64,000 nucleotides of DNA from Chloroflexota bacterium (GCA_040902225.1 JBBDXT010000002.1:342036-406035), one strand, 5' to 3'. Counted from the stretch's first letter, positions 43,361 through 51,818 are shown. The notes: generated from the sequence alone by a model not told the origin. Numbers and translations: made by a program.

Positions 43361-43767
43361 CCCTCTCCGACGAAGCCCGCCTGACCGCCGGGGTGCTGCT
43401 GCTCAGCGTGGTCGCCGTCGAGTCCGGAGGCCTCTACATGCTCGCGATCGTCCGACGCCAAGTGGCGGCCACCGGCTTCCAGATCTCGTTCGCCCGGGCC
43501 GGCCATGCGCATGCCGGCGTGCTGGTCGTCTTCAGCCTGGTCTGCCAGGTCTACGCGGATGCCATCGGGCTCGGCCAGCCGTGGTCGGCGATCGCCCGCT
43601 CCGGGGTGCCGCTGGCGGCGATCCTGATGCCGGCCGGCTTCTTCTTCTCGTCGGCCGGTGCGGGAAGGACCGAGCCGAATCGGTTCATCTGGCTCGTGTA
43701 TGCGGGCGCCACGTCGTTGGCGATCGGGGTCGTCACGCTCGGGATCGGCGTTCTTACCGGTCCATGA
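43357..43767 (+). CDS. Small four-helix membrane protein of unknown function
   Basis: A 136-aa protein with four hydrophobic helices. The conserved-looking FARAGHAHAGVLVVF contains two His spaced as HAH, which might bind metal or heme. It is coupled to the NmrA-like gene by a 4-nt overlap, so the two may act together. I do not recognise a named family. Confidence 0.75.
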   Translation: MTLSDEARLTAGVLLLSVVAVESGGLYMLAIVRRQVAATGFQISFARAGHAHAGVLVVFSLVCQVYADAIGLGQPWSAIARSGVPLAAILMPAGFFFSSAGAGRTEPNRFIWLVYAGATSLAIGVVTLGIGVLTGP

Positions 43768-43780
43768 CGCTGCGAGAGGG

Positions 43781-44512
43781 CTAGCGGCCGGTGTGGGACC
43801 CCAGGACCGGGGCAGGCTGCGCTGCCTGCTCGGCAGCCGCGCGGACTGCAGGGTCGTGGACCTCGTGCAGTCCAACGAGGGGCTGCGGTGCGTCACCGGC
43901 CCTCCGGTCGCGGCGTTCCGAGGCACTGGTGGTGATTGCAGCTGAGAGACCGCTGAAGATCGCGACGCTGGCCACCACCAGGAGGCTGGCAGCCAGGCTG
44001 GCGTGCAGCGCGACCGAGAAGAGCAGCGCGGAGGTGAGAGCGGAGACCAGCCAGGCGGCGGTCAGCCAGGCGCGTCGGTGTGACAGGACGGCGCGGATCG
44101 GCGACATCGACGTTTCAACGGCTGCCTGGGCCTTCCTCGTCGCGAACTGCCAGGCGGCGCGCGGTGCGCCAGGGACTGCGCGCACAAGTCGCACCAGGTG
44201 GGCGAGACTTCGACCAATCGTGGCCGCGACGGTGCGCAGCCGGGCCAGCAGGACGAACTCACGGGGCGGAGCCGGCTCAGCGGCGACGGGGGTGGTCGGC
44301 TCGGGGGCTGGCGCCGGCGGGGGCGGGGGGGCGGTCAGGCTGGATACCTTCTTCCGCTCCTCGTTGGGCTTGCCATCCGGCGTGGAGAAGGTGATGGGCT
44401 CGGGCATCTCCCTCCGCTTGGGGACCGCGTGACAGCGATAGCAGCGCTCGTCCTGCTCGCGATTCGCGGACCAGCACTCGCGACAGATCCACCCGTTCTC
44501 AAAGACTGGCAT
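43781..44512 (-). CDS. RanBP2-type zinc-finger membrane protein
   Basis: A 243-aa protein. Residues about 9-27 form WICRECWSANREQDERCYRC, matching the W-x-C-x2-C-x3-N-x6-C-x2-C RanBP2 zinc-finger pattern. A Pro/Ala linker (PPPPPAPAPEPTTP) follows, then a basic stretch and two hydrophobic helices at about 170-215. The C-terminus is charged. Role unknown. ATG 44512 is set by the -10 at 44519. Confidence 0.75.
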   Translation of the reverse strand: MPVFENGWICRECWSANREQDERCYRCHAVPKRREMPEPITFSTPDGKPNEERKKVSSLTAPPPPPAPAPEPTTPVAAEPAPPREFVLLARLRTVAATIGRSLAHLVRLVRAVPGAPRAAWQFATRKAQAAVETSMSPIRAVLSHRRAWLTAAWLVSALTSALLFSVALHASLAASLLVVASVAIFSGLSAAITTSASERRDRRAGDAPQPLVGLHEVHDPAVRAAAEQAAQPAPVLGSHTGR

Positions 44513-44518
44513 TGGACG

Positions 44519-44524
44519 AGCGTA
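44519..44524 (-). promoter_or_regulatory. -10 element TACGCT, leaderless-type
   Basis: On the minus strand TACGCT ends 6 nt before ATG 44512. Confidence 0.5.
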
Positions 44525-44650
44525 GCCATTGGACGGACCATGTCGATGACGGGAAAGTACCGTAGGCGCCCAGCATGGTGTAACGCCGGGCGTACGTTGA
44601 GATAAGGGCACGTGGCCTGTCACACCAAACCGCGCCAGGGAGAAGAACCG

Positions 44651-45151
44651 ATGCGTCTCGCCTCAAGCATGGCTGCCGGCGCGCTGCTGCTCGCCGCGTG
44701 CACTCCGCAGGTCGGCGCCGGAAGCCCTTCGCAGGCCGGCGGCATCGAGATCACCGTTTCGACCACCAGCGCAGGTGACGCACTTGCCGGGCCGGACGGA
44801 ATGACGCTCTACATCTTCACGGCCGATACCGCGGGCACGAGCACCTGCACCGGCGAGTGCGCCGCCGCCTGGCCACCCCTGCTGGGCGATGGCTCCGACG
44901 TCAACGCCGGCGAGGGCGTGACGGGCGAGTTCGGGACGACCATCCGCGATGACGGCAGCAAGCAGGTCACGCACGGCGGCCAGCCGCTCTACTACTACGG
45001 CGCCGATCAGGCGGCAGGCGATTCGGAAGGCGAGGGGATCGGCGGCGTCTGGTTCATCGCGCCGGTCGACGCATCGTCGCCCAGCCAGCCGGCCACAGGG
45101 TCGGATGCCGAAGAGCCGTCAAGGACGCCCTACAACCCGCCCGACTACTAG
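44651..45151 (+). CDS. COG4315-type secreted lipoprotein repeat protein
   Basis: A 166-aa lipoprotein with lipobox LAAC (Cys17). It has LYIFTADTAGTSTCTGECAAAWPPL (the Yx(F/W/Y)xxDxxxxxxxC repeat) and a second copy LYYYGADQAAGDSEGEGI that lacks the Cys. These lipoproteins of unknown function occur in many bacterial envelopes. ATG 44651 has GGAGAAG upstream, a proper Shine-Dalgarno. Confidence 0.85.
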   Translation: MRLASSMAAGALLLAACTPQVGAGSPSQAGGIEITVSTTSAGDALAGPDGMTLYIFTADTAGTSTCTGECAAAWPPLLGDGSDVNAGEGVTGEFGTTIRDDGSKQVTHGGQPLYYYGADQAAGDSEGEGIGGVWFIAPVDASSPSQPATGSDAEEPSRTPYNPPDY

Positions 45152-45167
45152 AGGCTGCGCCCGGGCG

Positions 45168-45173
45168 TAGACT
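45168..45173 (+). promoter_or_regulatory. -10 element TAGACT, leaderless-type
   Basis: TAGACT ends 9 nt before ATG 45183. Confidence 0.5.
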
Positions 45174-45182
45174 CGCTCACGC

Positions 45183-45407
45183 ATGAAGCGCAGACGTGAG
45201 CAGGAACGCGACGAGGCCATCGCCCGAGAGCAGGCCGATGCTCGCCAAGAGGCCCTGCTCGCCGAGCTGAAAGCGCGCCAGACAACCACCGCGCCGGTGG
45301 CTGAGCCGCCGCCTGCCGAGGCGGAGCTGGATGAGCCCGAGCCCTCCGCGACCGACGAACCGACAGGCGCAGATGAGGTCCCCGGCGCGGAATCAAAGCC
45401 GGCCTGA
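45183..45407 (+). CDS. Small charged protein of unknown function
   Basis: A 74-aa protein. The first 35 residues are very charged and helical (RRREQERDEAIAREQADA), probably a short coiled coil. The rest is an acidic Pro/Glu/Ala tail. There is no family match. The -10 placement supports a real gene. Confidence 0.6.
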   Translation: MKRRREQERDEAIAREQADARQEALLAELKARQTTTAPVAEPPPAEAELDEPEPSATDEPTGADEVPGAESKPA

Positions 45408-45426
45408 TACGGCCAGCCTGCGACCG

Positions 45427-46341
45427 CTATGAACCGACGAGGGCGTCGTGGACAACCTGGGCGTCGTGCAGGAGCATGCCGTCCAGCGTCTCACCGCCTG
45501 AGCCGGGAGCCCCAAGAGAATCGGTGAAGAGCGGCGCGTCAACCACCCGGGCGCCGGTCTCATCGGCGATCGCCTGCGCCAGCCCCGGGTTCACGGCCGA
45601 TTCGCTGAAGATGGCGGTCACGCCCTCGCTGCGGATCGTGTCAGCCAGCGCGGCGAGCTGGGCGGGATCGGGCTCCGAGGTCACGTCCAGGCTGGGAAAG
45701 ACCGATCCCACGAAGTGCAGGCCGTACTCGGCAATGAAATAGCCGAGCGCGTCGTGGTTGGTGACAATCCCGCGTCGCTCCTCGGGGATCTCGGCCATCC
45801 GGCGCCGGATCTCCACATCCGCCGCCTCGAGTCGGTCGATGTAGGTCGCTGCGCGGGAGGCGAAGCCGTCGGCCAGGTCCGGTCGCGCGGAGGTGAGCGC
45901 GTCGCGCACGTGCTCTACCAGCTTGATCGCGTTCGGGGCACTCAACCAGTAGTGCGGGTCGAACTCCTCTGACTCCGTCGGATCCTCCGGCGCGCGCAGC
46001 TCAATGCCGGTGCTCATGTCCCGGACGCGGTCCGCGCCGCCTATCGTGTTGAGCGCGTCCTCCAGCCATGTCTCGAGCCCGGCGCCGCTCTCCAGGATGA
46101 GGTCCGAGTCCTCGATGGCGGCCGCCGCCGGTGGCGTGATCTCGAAGTCGTGCGCCTCCGCGCCAGGCGTCAACAGCACGGTGAGCTGGATGTCGTCGCC
46201 GCCGACCTCCCTGGCCGCCGAGCCCACCTGCGTGGTGGTGGCCACCACCCGCAGCAGCGCGTCATTCGGGCTGGGGGTTGAGGTGGCGCAGGCGGCGAGA
46301 AGGAGCCCCGGCAGCGTGACGAAGATGAGATGGTGTCTCAT
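45427..46341 (-). CDS. znuA: Zn/Mn ABC transporter substrate-binding lipoprotein
   Basis: A 304-aa lipoprotein (lipobox LAAC, Cys18) of the TroA/ZnuA cluster. Metal ligands are likely His in GAEAHDFEIT, His in FDPHYWLS, His in VTNHDALGYF and Glu in FSESAVNP. There is no His-rich loop, so manganese is also possible. It is one arm of the uptake system with the ATPase and permease at 46872-48575, and is separated from them by the Fur-family gene. A palindrome overlaps its start codon. Confidence 0.88.
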   Translation of the reverse strand: MRHHLIFVTLPGLLLAACATSTPSPNDALLRVVATTTQVGSAAREVGGDDIQLTVLLTPGAEAHDFEITPPAAAAIEDSDLILESGAGLETWLEDALNTIGGADRVRDMSTGIELRAPEDPTESEEFDPHYWLSAPNAIKLVEHVRDALTSARPDLADGFASRAATYIDRLEAADVEIRRRMAEIPEERRGIVTNHDALGYFIAEYGLHFVGSVFPSLDVTSEPDPAQLAALADTIRSEGVTAIFSESAVNPGLAQAIADETGARVVDAPLFTDSLGAPGSGGETLDGMLLHDAQVVHDALVGS

Positions 46342-46352
46342 GACTGAGACAC
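46333..46352. promoter_or_regulatory. Palindromic operator at the znuA start
   Basis: GTGTCTCATGACTGAGACAC is a perfect inverted repeat with 8-bp arms around TGAC. It covers the znuA start codon and the region just downstream of its -10. This is the size and position of a Fur/Zur or DtxR-type operator, and the Fur-family gene is the obvious candidate to bind it. No copy is seen before the ATPase gene. Confidence 0.65.
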
Positions 46353-46356
46353 AGTA
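46351..46356 (-). promoter_or_regulatory. -10 element TACTGT for znuA
   Basis: On the minus strand TACTGT, preceded by TGA, ends 9 nt before ATG 46341. It abuts the palindrome, so a bound repressor would block it. Confidence 0.5.
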
Positions 46357-46383
46357 TCAGGTGGCCGAAGATGGTGTCAACCC

Positions 46384-46830
46384 TCAGCCGGAAGCGACGC
46401 GCTCCTCGGCGCGGCAGGTGGCACAGCGGCCGTAGAAGTCCAGGCGCGCGTCGTCGATTTCGAATCCCATGTCGCGTGTCAGGCGCTCGGCGATGGGCTG
46501 CACGTAGGCCTCATTGATCTCCTCGACTCGGCCGCAGCGGGTGCACGAAAGGTGGTGGTGGTGCTCCGGCAGGCACGCCACGTAGGCGTAAACGTGCCCG
46601 TCCTGCTCAAGGCGGCGCGCAACCCCGGCGTCCACGAGCGTCTCGAGCGTGCGAAAGACGGTCGCCCGCCCAATGCTCGGCTCCTGTCGTCGGAGGTCGC
46701 GATACAGCTGCTCGGCGGTCAGCTGGCGTCCGGCGGCACCCAGCGCATTGGCAACCAGGAGCCGCTGCTGGGTCACCCGCTCGCCGGCCGCGGCAAGCCG
46801 GTCCCCCGCAGCCAACGTTCGTCGATCCAT
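46384..46830 (-). CDS. zur: Fur-family metalloregulator (Zur-like)
   Basis: A 148-aa protein. The winged helix has GERVTQQRLLVANALGA and SIGRATVFRTLETL. The metal-binding part has EHHHHLSCTRCGRVEEI and the second CxxC CATC at the end, giving the structural Cys4 zinc site. Its position between znuA and the ABC genes argues for Zur rather than Fur or Mur. It probably represses znuA through the palindrome at 46333. Confidence 0.85.
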   Translation of the reverse strand: MDRRTLAAGDRLAAAGERVTQQRLLVANALGAAGRQLTAEQLYRDLRRQEPSIGRATVFRTLETLVDAGVARRLEQDGHVYAYVACLPEHHHHLSCTRCGRVEEINEAYVQPIAERLTRDMGFEIDDARLDFYGRCATCRAEERVASG

Positions 46831-46836
46831 GCGACA

Positions 46837-46842
46837 ACGCTA
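46837..46842 (-). promoter_or_regulatory. -10 element TAGCGT, leaderless-type
   Basis: On the minus strand TAGCGT ends 6 nt before ATG 46830, with TGC just upstream as an extended -10. Confidence 0.5.
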
Positions 46843-46859
46843 GCACAGCCGAGACTACG

Positions 46860-46865
46860 TATCAT
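46860..46865 (+). promoter_or_regulatory. -10 element TATCAT, leaderless-type
   Basis: TATCAT ends 6 nt before GTG 46872 of the metal ABC ATPase. Confidence 0.55.
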
Positions 46866-46871
46866 GTCGGC

Positions 46872-47672
46872 GTGACTGAACACCGCCCCGGACTGGTCCT
46901 CGACGGCGTCGATGCGGGCTATGGCGACGGGCCGGTGCTGCACGACGTCAGCCTGGCGGTCCCGCCCGGGACGCTGGTTGGTGTCATCGGGCCGAACGGA
47001 TCGGGCAAGAGCACCCTGCTCAAGGCGATCCTGGGACTTGCGCCGGTGGTGACCGGCAGCGTCCTGCTCGACGGCCGTCCGATCTCGGAGCAGCGCACCC
47101 GGCTTGCCTACGTCCCGCAGCGTGAGGCCGTCGACTGGAGCTTCCCGGCCAGTGCGGAGCAGGTGGTGATGATGGGCCGCTACCCGCGCATCGGCTGGCT
47201 GCGGATGCCCGGCTCGGCCGACCGGCGCGCCGTGCGCGAAACGCTCGATCGGGTGGCGCTGGCCGACCTCGGCAGACGGCAGATCGGCGCCCTGTCAGGC
47301 GGCCAGCAGCAGCGCGTCTTCCTGGCGCGCGCCCTGGTGCAGGAGGCATCGGTCCTCCTGCTGGATGAGCCGATGACCGGCGTCGACCAGACCACCGAGC
47401 AGCTGATCGTGGGTCTGCTGCGGGAGCTGCGCGACGCCGGCACCACCATCGTCCACGCGACGCACGACCTCGAGTCGGCGGCCGAGATCTCCGACCAGCT
47501 GTGCTTCGTGAATCGCCGCCTGATCGCCTACGGGCCGCCGGCGGAGACCTTCACCCCGCCGATCCTGCACGCGACCTTCGGCGGCGAGCTGCTGATCGTG
47601 CGCGAAGCCGACCACACCCACGTGCACCTCGGCGGCCACCACGGGCCGACCGACCAGCCGCCAGCGGGCTGA
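46872..47672 (+). CDS. znuC: Zn/Mn ABC transporter ATPase
   Basis: A 266-aa ATPase with Walker A GPNGSGKST, Q-loop VPQREAVDWSFP, signature LSGGQQQRVFLA, Walker B VLLLDEPMTGVD and HATHDLESA. VDWSFPA is typical of the Zn/Mn family. It has a His-rich C-terminal tail (HTHVHLGGHHG) that may sense metal. It is followed 3 nt later by the permease gene. Confidence 0.92.
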   Translation: MTEHRPGLVLDGVDAGYGDGPVLHDVSLAVPPGTLVGVIGPNGSGKSTLLKAILGLAPVVTGSVLLDGRPISEQRTRLAYVPQREAVDWSFPASAEQVVMMGRYPRIGWLRMPGSADRRAVRETLDRVALADLGRRQIGALSGGQQQRVFLARALVQEASVLLLDEPMTGVDQTTEQLIVGLLRELRDAGTTIVHATHDLESAAEISDQLCFVNRRLIAYGPPAETFTPPILHATFGGELLIVREADHTHVHLGGHHGPTDQPPAG

Positions 47673-47675
47673 GCG

Positions 47676-48575
47676 ATGGACTGGCTGACCGATCCGCTCG
47701 GCTACGACTTCGTTCTGCGCGCGCTCTCCGAGGTGGTCGTGATGGGAGCCACCTGCGGAGCCATCGGCGCGTACGTCGTCGTCCGCCGCCTGGCCTTCAT
47801 CGGGGATGCCATCAGTCATGCCGTCTTTCCCGGGATCGTGCTCGCCTATCTGGCCGGGCTCAGCATCTTCGGCGGCGCCCTTGCGGCTGGGCTGATCACC
47901 GCGCTCGCCATCGCGCTGGTGACGCGCAGCGGGCGCGTCCGCGAGGACGCCGCCATCGGCATATTCTTCGCGGCCGCCTTCGCGCTGGGGATCGTCCTGA
48001 TCAGCACCCGCCACACCTTCCAGGGCGACCTGACCGGGTTCCTGATCGGCAACCTGCAGGGCGTGTCGACCGCCGACATCGCCGTCAGCGCGGCGGTCGG
48101 GCTGGCGATCATCGCGGTGCTGGCGGTGCTCCACAAGGAGCTGGTGCTCGTCTCCTTCGACCGCACCCTGGCCGCCGCCCTCGGCTACCCCGTCTTCGCG
48201 CTCGACTTCCTGCTGCTGGCGCTGCTGACGGTCACGATCGTGGTGAGCATCCAGGCGGTCGGCATCATCCTGGTACTGGCCATGCTCGTCACCCCGGCGG
48301 CGACGGCGCGCCTGCTGGTGGACCGATTCGTGCCAATGCTTGCGCTGGGATCAATCATCGGAGCGGGCGTGGGCGTGGCCGGGTACTACATCTCCTTCCA
48401 CCTGGGGACGGCGTCCGGCGGCACTATCGTGCTGCTGGCAACCGCCCTCTTCGTGGTGGCATTCGTGGCCAGCCCGACGCACGGTCTGCTGGGCCATCGG
48501 CTTCGCCGTCATCCGCAGCACGCCGGCACCTCCCCCGCCGTCGATCCGCCACCGGGCCACCAGCACGGGTCTTGA
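47676..48575 (+). CDS. znuB: Zn/Mn ABC transporter permease
   Basis: A 299-aa membrane protein with eight to nine helices. The ABC-3 family features are YVVVRRLAFIGDAISHAVFPGI (residues 28-49) and QAVGIILVLAMLVTPAATARLL. It starts 3 nt after the ATPase stop. It ends in a Pro/His-rich tail (RRHPQHAGTSP...GHQHGS). Confidence 0.92.
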   Translation: MDWLTDPLGYDFVLRALSEVVVMGATCGAIGAYVVVRRLAFIGDAISHAVFPGIVLAYLAGLSIFGGALAAGLITALAIALVTRSGRVREDAAIGIFFAAAFALGIVLISTRHTFQGDLTGFLIGNLQGVSTADIAVSAAVGLAIIAVLAVLHKELVLVSFDRTLAAALGYPVFALDFLLLALLTVTIVVSIQAVGIILVLAMLVTPAATARLLVDRFVPMLALGSIIGAGVGVAGYYISFHLGTASGGTIVLLATALFVVAFVASPTHGLLGHRLRRHPQHAGTSPAVDPPPGHQHGS

Positions 48576-48630
48576 TCGGATCGTCGACAGGCCTATCATC
48601 TCGTTCCACGTTCCCCACAGGAGGAGTCCC

Positions 48631-49023
48631 ATGGCCGACCACCCCAATGCAGCCCTGGTTCGCAGCATGATGGAGAGCTTTAACAGCGGTAGCATCGGAG
48701 AAATGGCCGCCATGCTCGCCGATGACGTCGAATGGCACGAGATCGGCCGCGCCGAGCCGATCATCGGCAAGGAGGCTCTCGCCGCGCGGTTCGGGATGGG
48801 TAGCGACACGCCTCCGCCGTACGAAATCACCGGAGACCTGCACGACGTGATCGCCAACGACGACCACACCGTCGTATTGGCCAGCGCACACGCCACGAAG
48901 GATGGGCAGACCTTCGACTACAAGGTCGCCGAGATCTATCACATGAAGGATGGAAAGATCACCAAGCGCTGGGCATTCTCCGACGACACCGCAGCGATCA
49001 ACGACTTCTTCGGGGGCGAATGA
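48631..49023 (+). CDS. SnoaL-like/NTF2-fold protein
   Basis: A 130-aa protein. ALVRSMMESFNSGSIGEMAAMLADDVEWHE is the NTF2-like lead helix and strand, and KVAEIYHMKDGKITKRWAF the end. These proteins bind small hydrophobic ligands or act as isomerases. AGGAGG 5 nt before the ATG and TATCAT at 48594 give a leadered transcript. It overlaps the following membrane protein by 4 nt. Confidence 0.85.
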   Translation: MADHPNAALVRSMMESFNSGSIGEMAAMLADDVEWHEIGRAEPIIGKEALAARFGMGSDTPPPYEITGDLHDVIANDDHTVVLASAHATKDGQTFDYKVAEIYHMKDGKITKRWAFSDDTAAINDFFGGE

Positions 49024-49646
49024 CGCTCACCCCGGCTCGCGGCCTGACCTGGGCGGCGCTGTCGTTCGTCTTCTTCCTGGCTGCGCTCCTCGCGGTCCTG
49101 CCATTCACTGCCGCGTTGAGACTGGTCTGGGATACGCCACATCTCGTGGAGATGGCCGCGTGGTCGCCGATCTGGGGCGTCCTGTCAGTGCTCGGCGTCC
49201 TGCTGGCCGCGCAGTTGGCCCTGGGCGCGTGGCTGCGGCCGCCACTCCTTGCCATCGGCGTCGCGGCGTTCGGCATCGGGCTATCGGCCGTCCTGAACAT
49301 CGTTCTCCAGCAATGGGAGGTGGCGCGATTCGGGATCACCGAGCCGGAGCTGGTCGGCCCGACGGCCGGGCTTTTCGCCGTGCTGATCGGCCTCGCGGTT
49401 GCGGCCTTCGGCGCCCTGATCGCACCGAGGCGGCTGATCGGCTGGCCGCTGGCGGCGTTCGCGCTCGGATTCGTCGGGGTGGCGATCATCGTGCTCAGCA
49501 ATATTCCCGGGCTGGAGGACGGAATCGGCGCTGACAGCTGGCCGCTGGCGGTGTGCGTCGGGCTGGCCGGGGTGTATGCCCTGGTCACCGGCGTCCTGGT
49601 CGTCCGACGTGCCTTCGACCGCTCCGCAGACACCCTCGAGGGCTAG
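49020..49646 (+). CDS. Membrane protein of unknown function
   Basis: A 208-aa protein with six hydrophobic helices and no charged core motif. It overlaps the NTF2-like gene (ATGA), so the two are co-translated. No family is recognised. The 212 nt that follow, up to 49858, hold no gene or clear hairpin. Confidence 0.7.
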   Translation: MTLTPARGLTWAALSFVFFLAALLAVLPFTAALRLVWDTPHLVEMAAWSPIWGVLSVLGVLLAAQLALGAWLRPPLLAIGVAAFGIGLSAVLNIVLQQWEVARFGITEPELVGPTAGLFAVLIGLAVAAFGALIAPRRLIGWPLAAFALGFVGVAIIVLSNIPGLEDGIGADSWPLAVCVGLAGVYALVTGVLVVRRAFDRSADTLEG

Positions 49647-49858
49647 GCCGCGTTCGCTTGCGCCCAGCGTACGTATCGGCCAAGTTGGAGGCCTCCCGCG
49701 CCAAGGGAAGCGGCGTCCTCCTTCCGGCTGAGCACGAGCCAGCCCCGGGTTGCGCGCTATTGCGGTCGCCATGGCCGGTAGGGCCGACTTACTGAGCCGA
49801 TCTCTGTCGTTACGCACGCTGGGTGTAAATGGGCAGCCGAACGAGGTCGGCGCGACTC

Positions 49859-50518
49859 CTAGATCAGGCGGCGGTCCGAGGCCCAGCGGGTCAGCTCGTA
49901 TCGGTTCGAGAGCTGGAGCTTGCGAAGCACGGCCGAGACGTGGGTTTCGACGGTCTTGACCGAGATGTGAAGCTCGGTGGCGACCTCCTTGTAGGTGTAG
50001 CCGCGCGCGATGAAGCGCAGCGTCTCGCGCTCCCGGGCGGTGAGGAGGTCGAGCTCCGGGTCGATCGGCTGGTCGGACTCGCCGGCGAACGCGTCCAGCA
50101 CGAAGCCCGCCAGGCGCGGCGAGAAGACGACGTCTCCATCGTGGACGCGCTGGACCGCGGCGACGAGCTCGTCGGCCGAAATGGACTTGGTCACGTAGCC
50201 ACGGGCGCCCGCCCGGATGATGCCGATCACGTCCTCCGCGGCATCCGACACCGAGAGCGCCAAGAACTGCGCCCTGGAACCCTCGGCCCGCACCCCCTCG
50301 ATCACCCCGCGACCGCCTCCGGCCGGCATGTGGACGTCGAGGAGGACCACATCCGGGTCAGCATCGACGATCCCGGCCACCGCCTCCTCGACGGTCCCCG
50401 CGTCGCCCACGATCCGACAGCTGCGGCTCAGCTCCGAGCGCACCCCGGAGCGGAACAGCTCGTGGTCGTCGACGACGAAGACGGTTACGCCAGCCGCCAC
50501 TCGGGTCGGCGCGGTCAC
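49859..50518 (-). CDS. NarL/LuxR-type response regulator
   Basis: A 219-aa regulator. The receiver domain has VFVVDDHELFRSGV, phosphoacceptor Asp in VVLLDVHMP and Lys in YVTKSIS. The GerE HTH has LTARERETLRFIARGYTYKEVATEL and VKTVETHVSAVLRKL at about residues 150-210. It is coupled to the sensor kinase by a GTGA overlap (start GTG 50518). It probably controls the PspC/ABC genes on the opposite side. Confidence 0.92.
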   Translation of the reverse strand: MTAPTRVAAGVTVFVVDDHELFRSGVRSELSRSCRIVGDAGTVEEAVAGIVDADPDVVLLDVHMPAGGGRGVIEGVRAEGSRAQFLALSVSDAAEDVIGIIRAGARGYVTKSISADELVAAVQRVHDGDVVFSPRLAGFVLDAFAGESDQPIDPELDLLTARERETLRFIARGYTYKEVATELHISVKTVETHVSAVLRKLQLSNRYELTRWASDRRLI

Positions 50519-51744
50519 GACGGCTTCCTCGGGAGCCGCATCCCGATCTCAGTCCCTGCGCCGGGCCGGCTGTCCACGAGCGCAGTCCCGCCGTGGCGCT
50601 CCATCCGCCCGATGATCGAGTCCGCAATCCCCCGCCGGTCCGCAGCGACCTCCGTCGGGTCGAAGCCGGTGCCGTGGTCGCGCACATATGCGCTGATCGC
50701 CTCATCTTCGACCTCGACGTAGACCGATACCTCCGTCGATCCCGAGTGCCGCGCGGCGTTGAGCGTGGCCTCGCCGACCGCCGAGACGAGTGCGCGGGCG
50801 TGCTCGTCGAGATCGGCCTCGCCAACCACGATCGCCTCGACCTTGACCTGCTGGTCACGCTCCACCCGGCCGGCCATGGCGTCGATCGCGTCCCGCAACT
50901 GCGCACCGGCCTGCGTTGGAGCCCGCCCGTACAGCCACGCGCGCAGCTCGCGCTCCTGGGTGCGCGCCAGAGTCACCATCTCGCGCTGCGCCGGCGAGCG
51001 CTGAATAAGGGCCAGGGTCTGCAGCACCGAGTCGTGGAGGTGCGCCGCCATCTCGGCGCGCGCCTCGGTCCGCACGCGCTGGCTGCGCTCCTCGATCAGC
51101 TCGCGGACCAGGTTCCAGGCCCACGGCCCCAGGATGAGTCCGAGCCCGCCGATCGCGACGAGCGCGGCCAGCACCATCGGCCCGGCGACATCGAGCGAGG
51201 CGTTGTAGCCCAGGAAGATGGCCATGGCGCCGACGATCAGAGAGATTCCGATGCCCAGCCGCAGGAGCGAGACGCGGCGGGTGAGCACGGCGTCAAGCGG
51301 CCAGCGTCCGCCGCGCTCATCGCCCGAGCGGGCCCACAGGATGGCGAAGCCGATGGCGGCCAGCGAGATAGGCCAGGCCAGGGTCTCGCCGAACCAGAAG
51401 CCGCTGACGAACACGAGCAGGAACACGCCGCCCAGGATCAGCGCTCCACCCAGGGCCTGGCCGAGCGTGGGCCGGACCAGCGGGCCTCGTCGAGGCGCCG
51501 TCGCGGCATCGACTGCCTCCTCGGGGGCCAGCAGCCACGCGAGCAGATACACCACGACACCGAATCCGAGCGCGAGGCTGAGCGCCACGAATGCGAAGCG
51601 CACGAAGATCGGCTCGACGCCCAGGTGGTTGCCAATGCCGGCCGCCACGCCACCGATGACGCGGTCGCTTCGGCTGCGCTCCAATCGCGCACGCGCGGCG
51701 CCGGCCAGCTCCCCCCTTCCTCGCCGGACGCCGACCTGTGCCAT
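50515..51744 (-). CDS. PspC-domain sensor histidine kinase
   Basis: A 409-aa membrane kinase. Residues about 20-75 are a PspC domain (RSDRVIGGVAAGIGNHLGVEP). Five to six further helices follow to about residue 215. The HisKA_3 H-box is AHLHDSVLQTL, and HATPase has GEATLNAARHSG and DHGTGFDP. Such LiaS/PspC kinases sense envelope stress. ATG 51744 is the better start; an upstream GTG adds a short unconserved piece. Confidence 0.9.
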   Translation of the reverse strand: MAQVGVRRGRGELAGAARARLERSRSDRVIGGVAAGIGNHLGVEPIFVRFAFVALSLALGFGVVVYLLAWLLAPEEAVDAATAPRRGPLVRPTLGQALGGALILGGVFLLVFVSGFWFGETLAWPISLAAIGFAILWARSGDERGGRWPLDAVLTRRVSLLRLGIGISLIVGAMAIFLGYNASLDVAGPMVLAALVAIGGLGLILGPWAWNLVRELIEERSQRVRTEARAEMAAHLHDSVLQTLALIQRSPAQREMVTLARTQERELRAWLYGRAPTQAGAQLRDAIDAMAGRVERDQQVKVEAIVVGEADLDEHARALVSAVGEATLNAARHSGSTEVSVYVEVEDEAISAYVRDHGTGFDPTEVAADRRGIADSIIGRMERHGGTALVDSRPGAGTEIGMRLPRKPS

Positions 51745-51789
51745 CCCAGCATATTCGCACACCCTTGACCTCCCCACGATCGGGGATGA

Positions 51790-51818
51790 CCCTGAGCTGA
51801 TCTCGGTCCCGCTCAGGG
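51790..51818. promoter_or_regulatory. Inverted repeat between divergent PspC genes
   Basis: CCCTGAGC (51790-51797) and GCTCAGGG (51811-51818) form an 8-bp inverted repeat, and a further TCAGGGT (51824-51830) repeats the half-site. TTGACC at 51765 could be a -35 for rightward transcription. This is a likely operator for the response regulator encoded next door. Confidence 0.5.

Noticed and set aside
49647-49858. Possible gene or small RNA between 49647 and 49858
   Set aside because: No frame with coding character, no hairpin with a terminator and no clear promoter were found.
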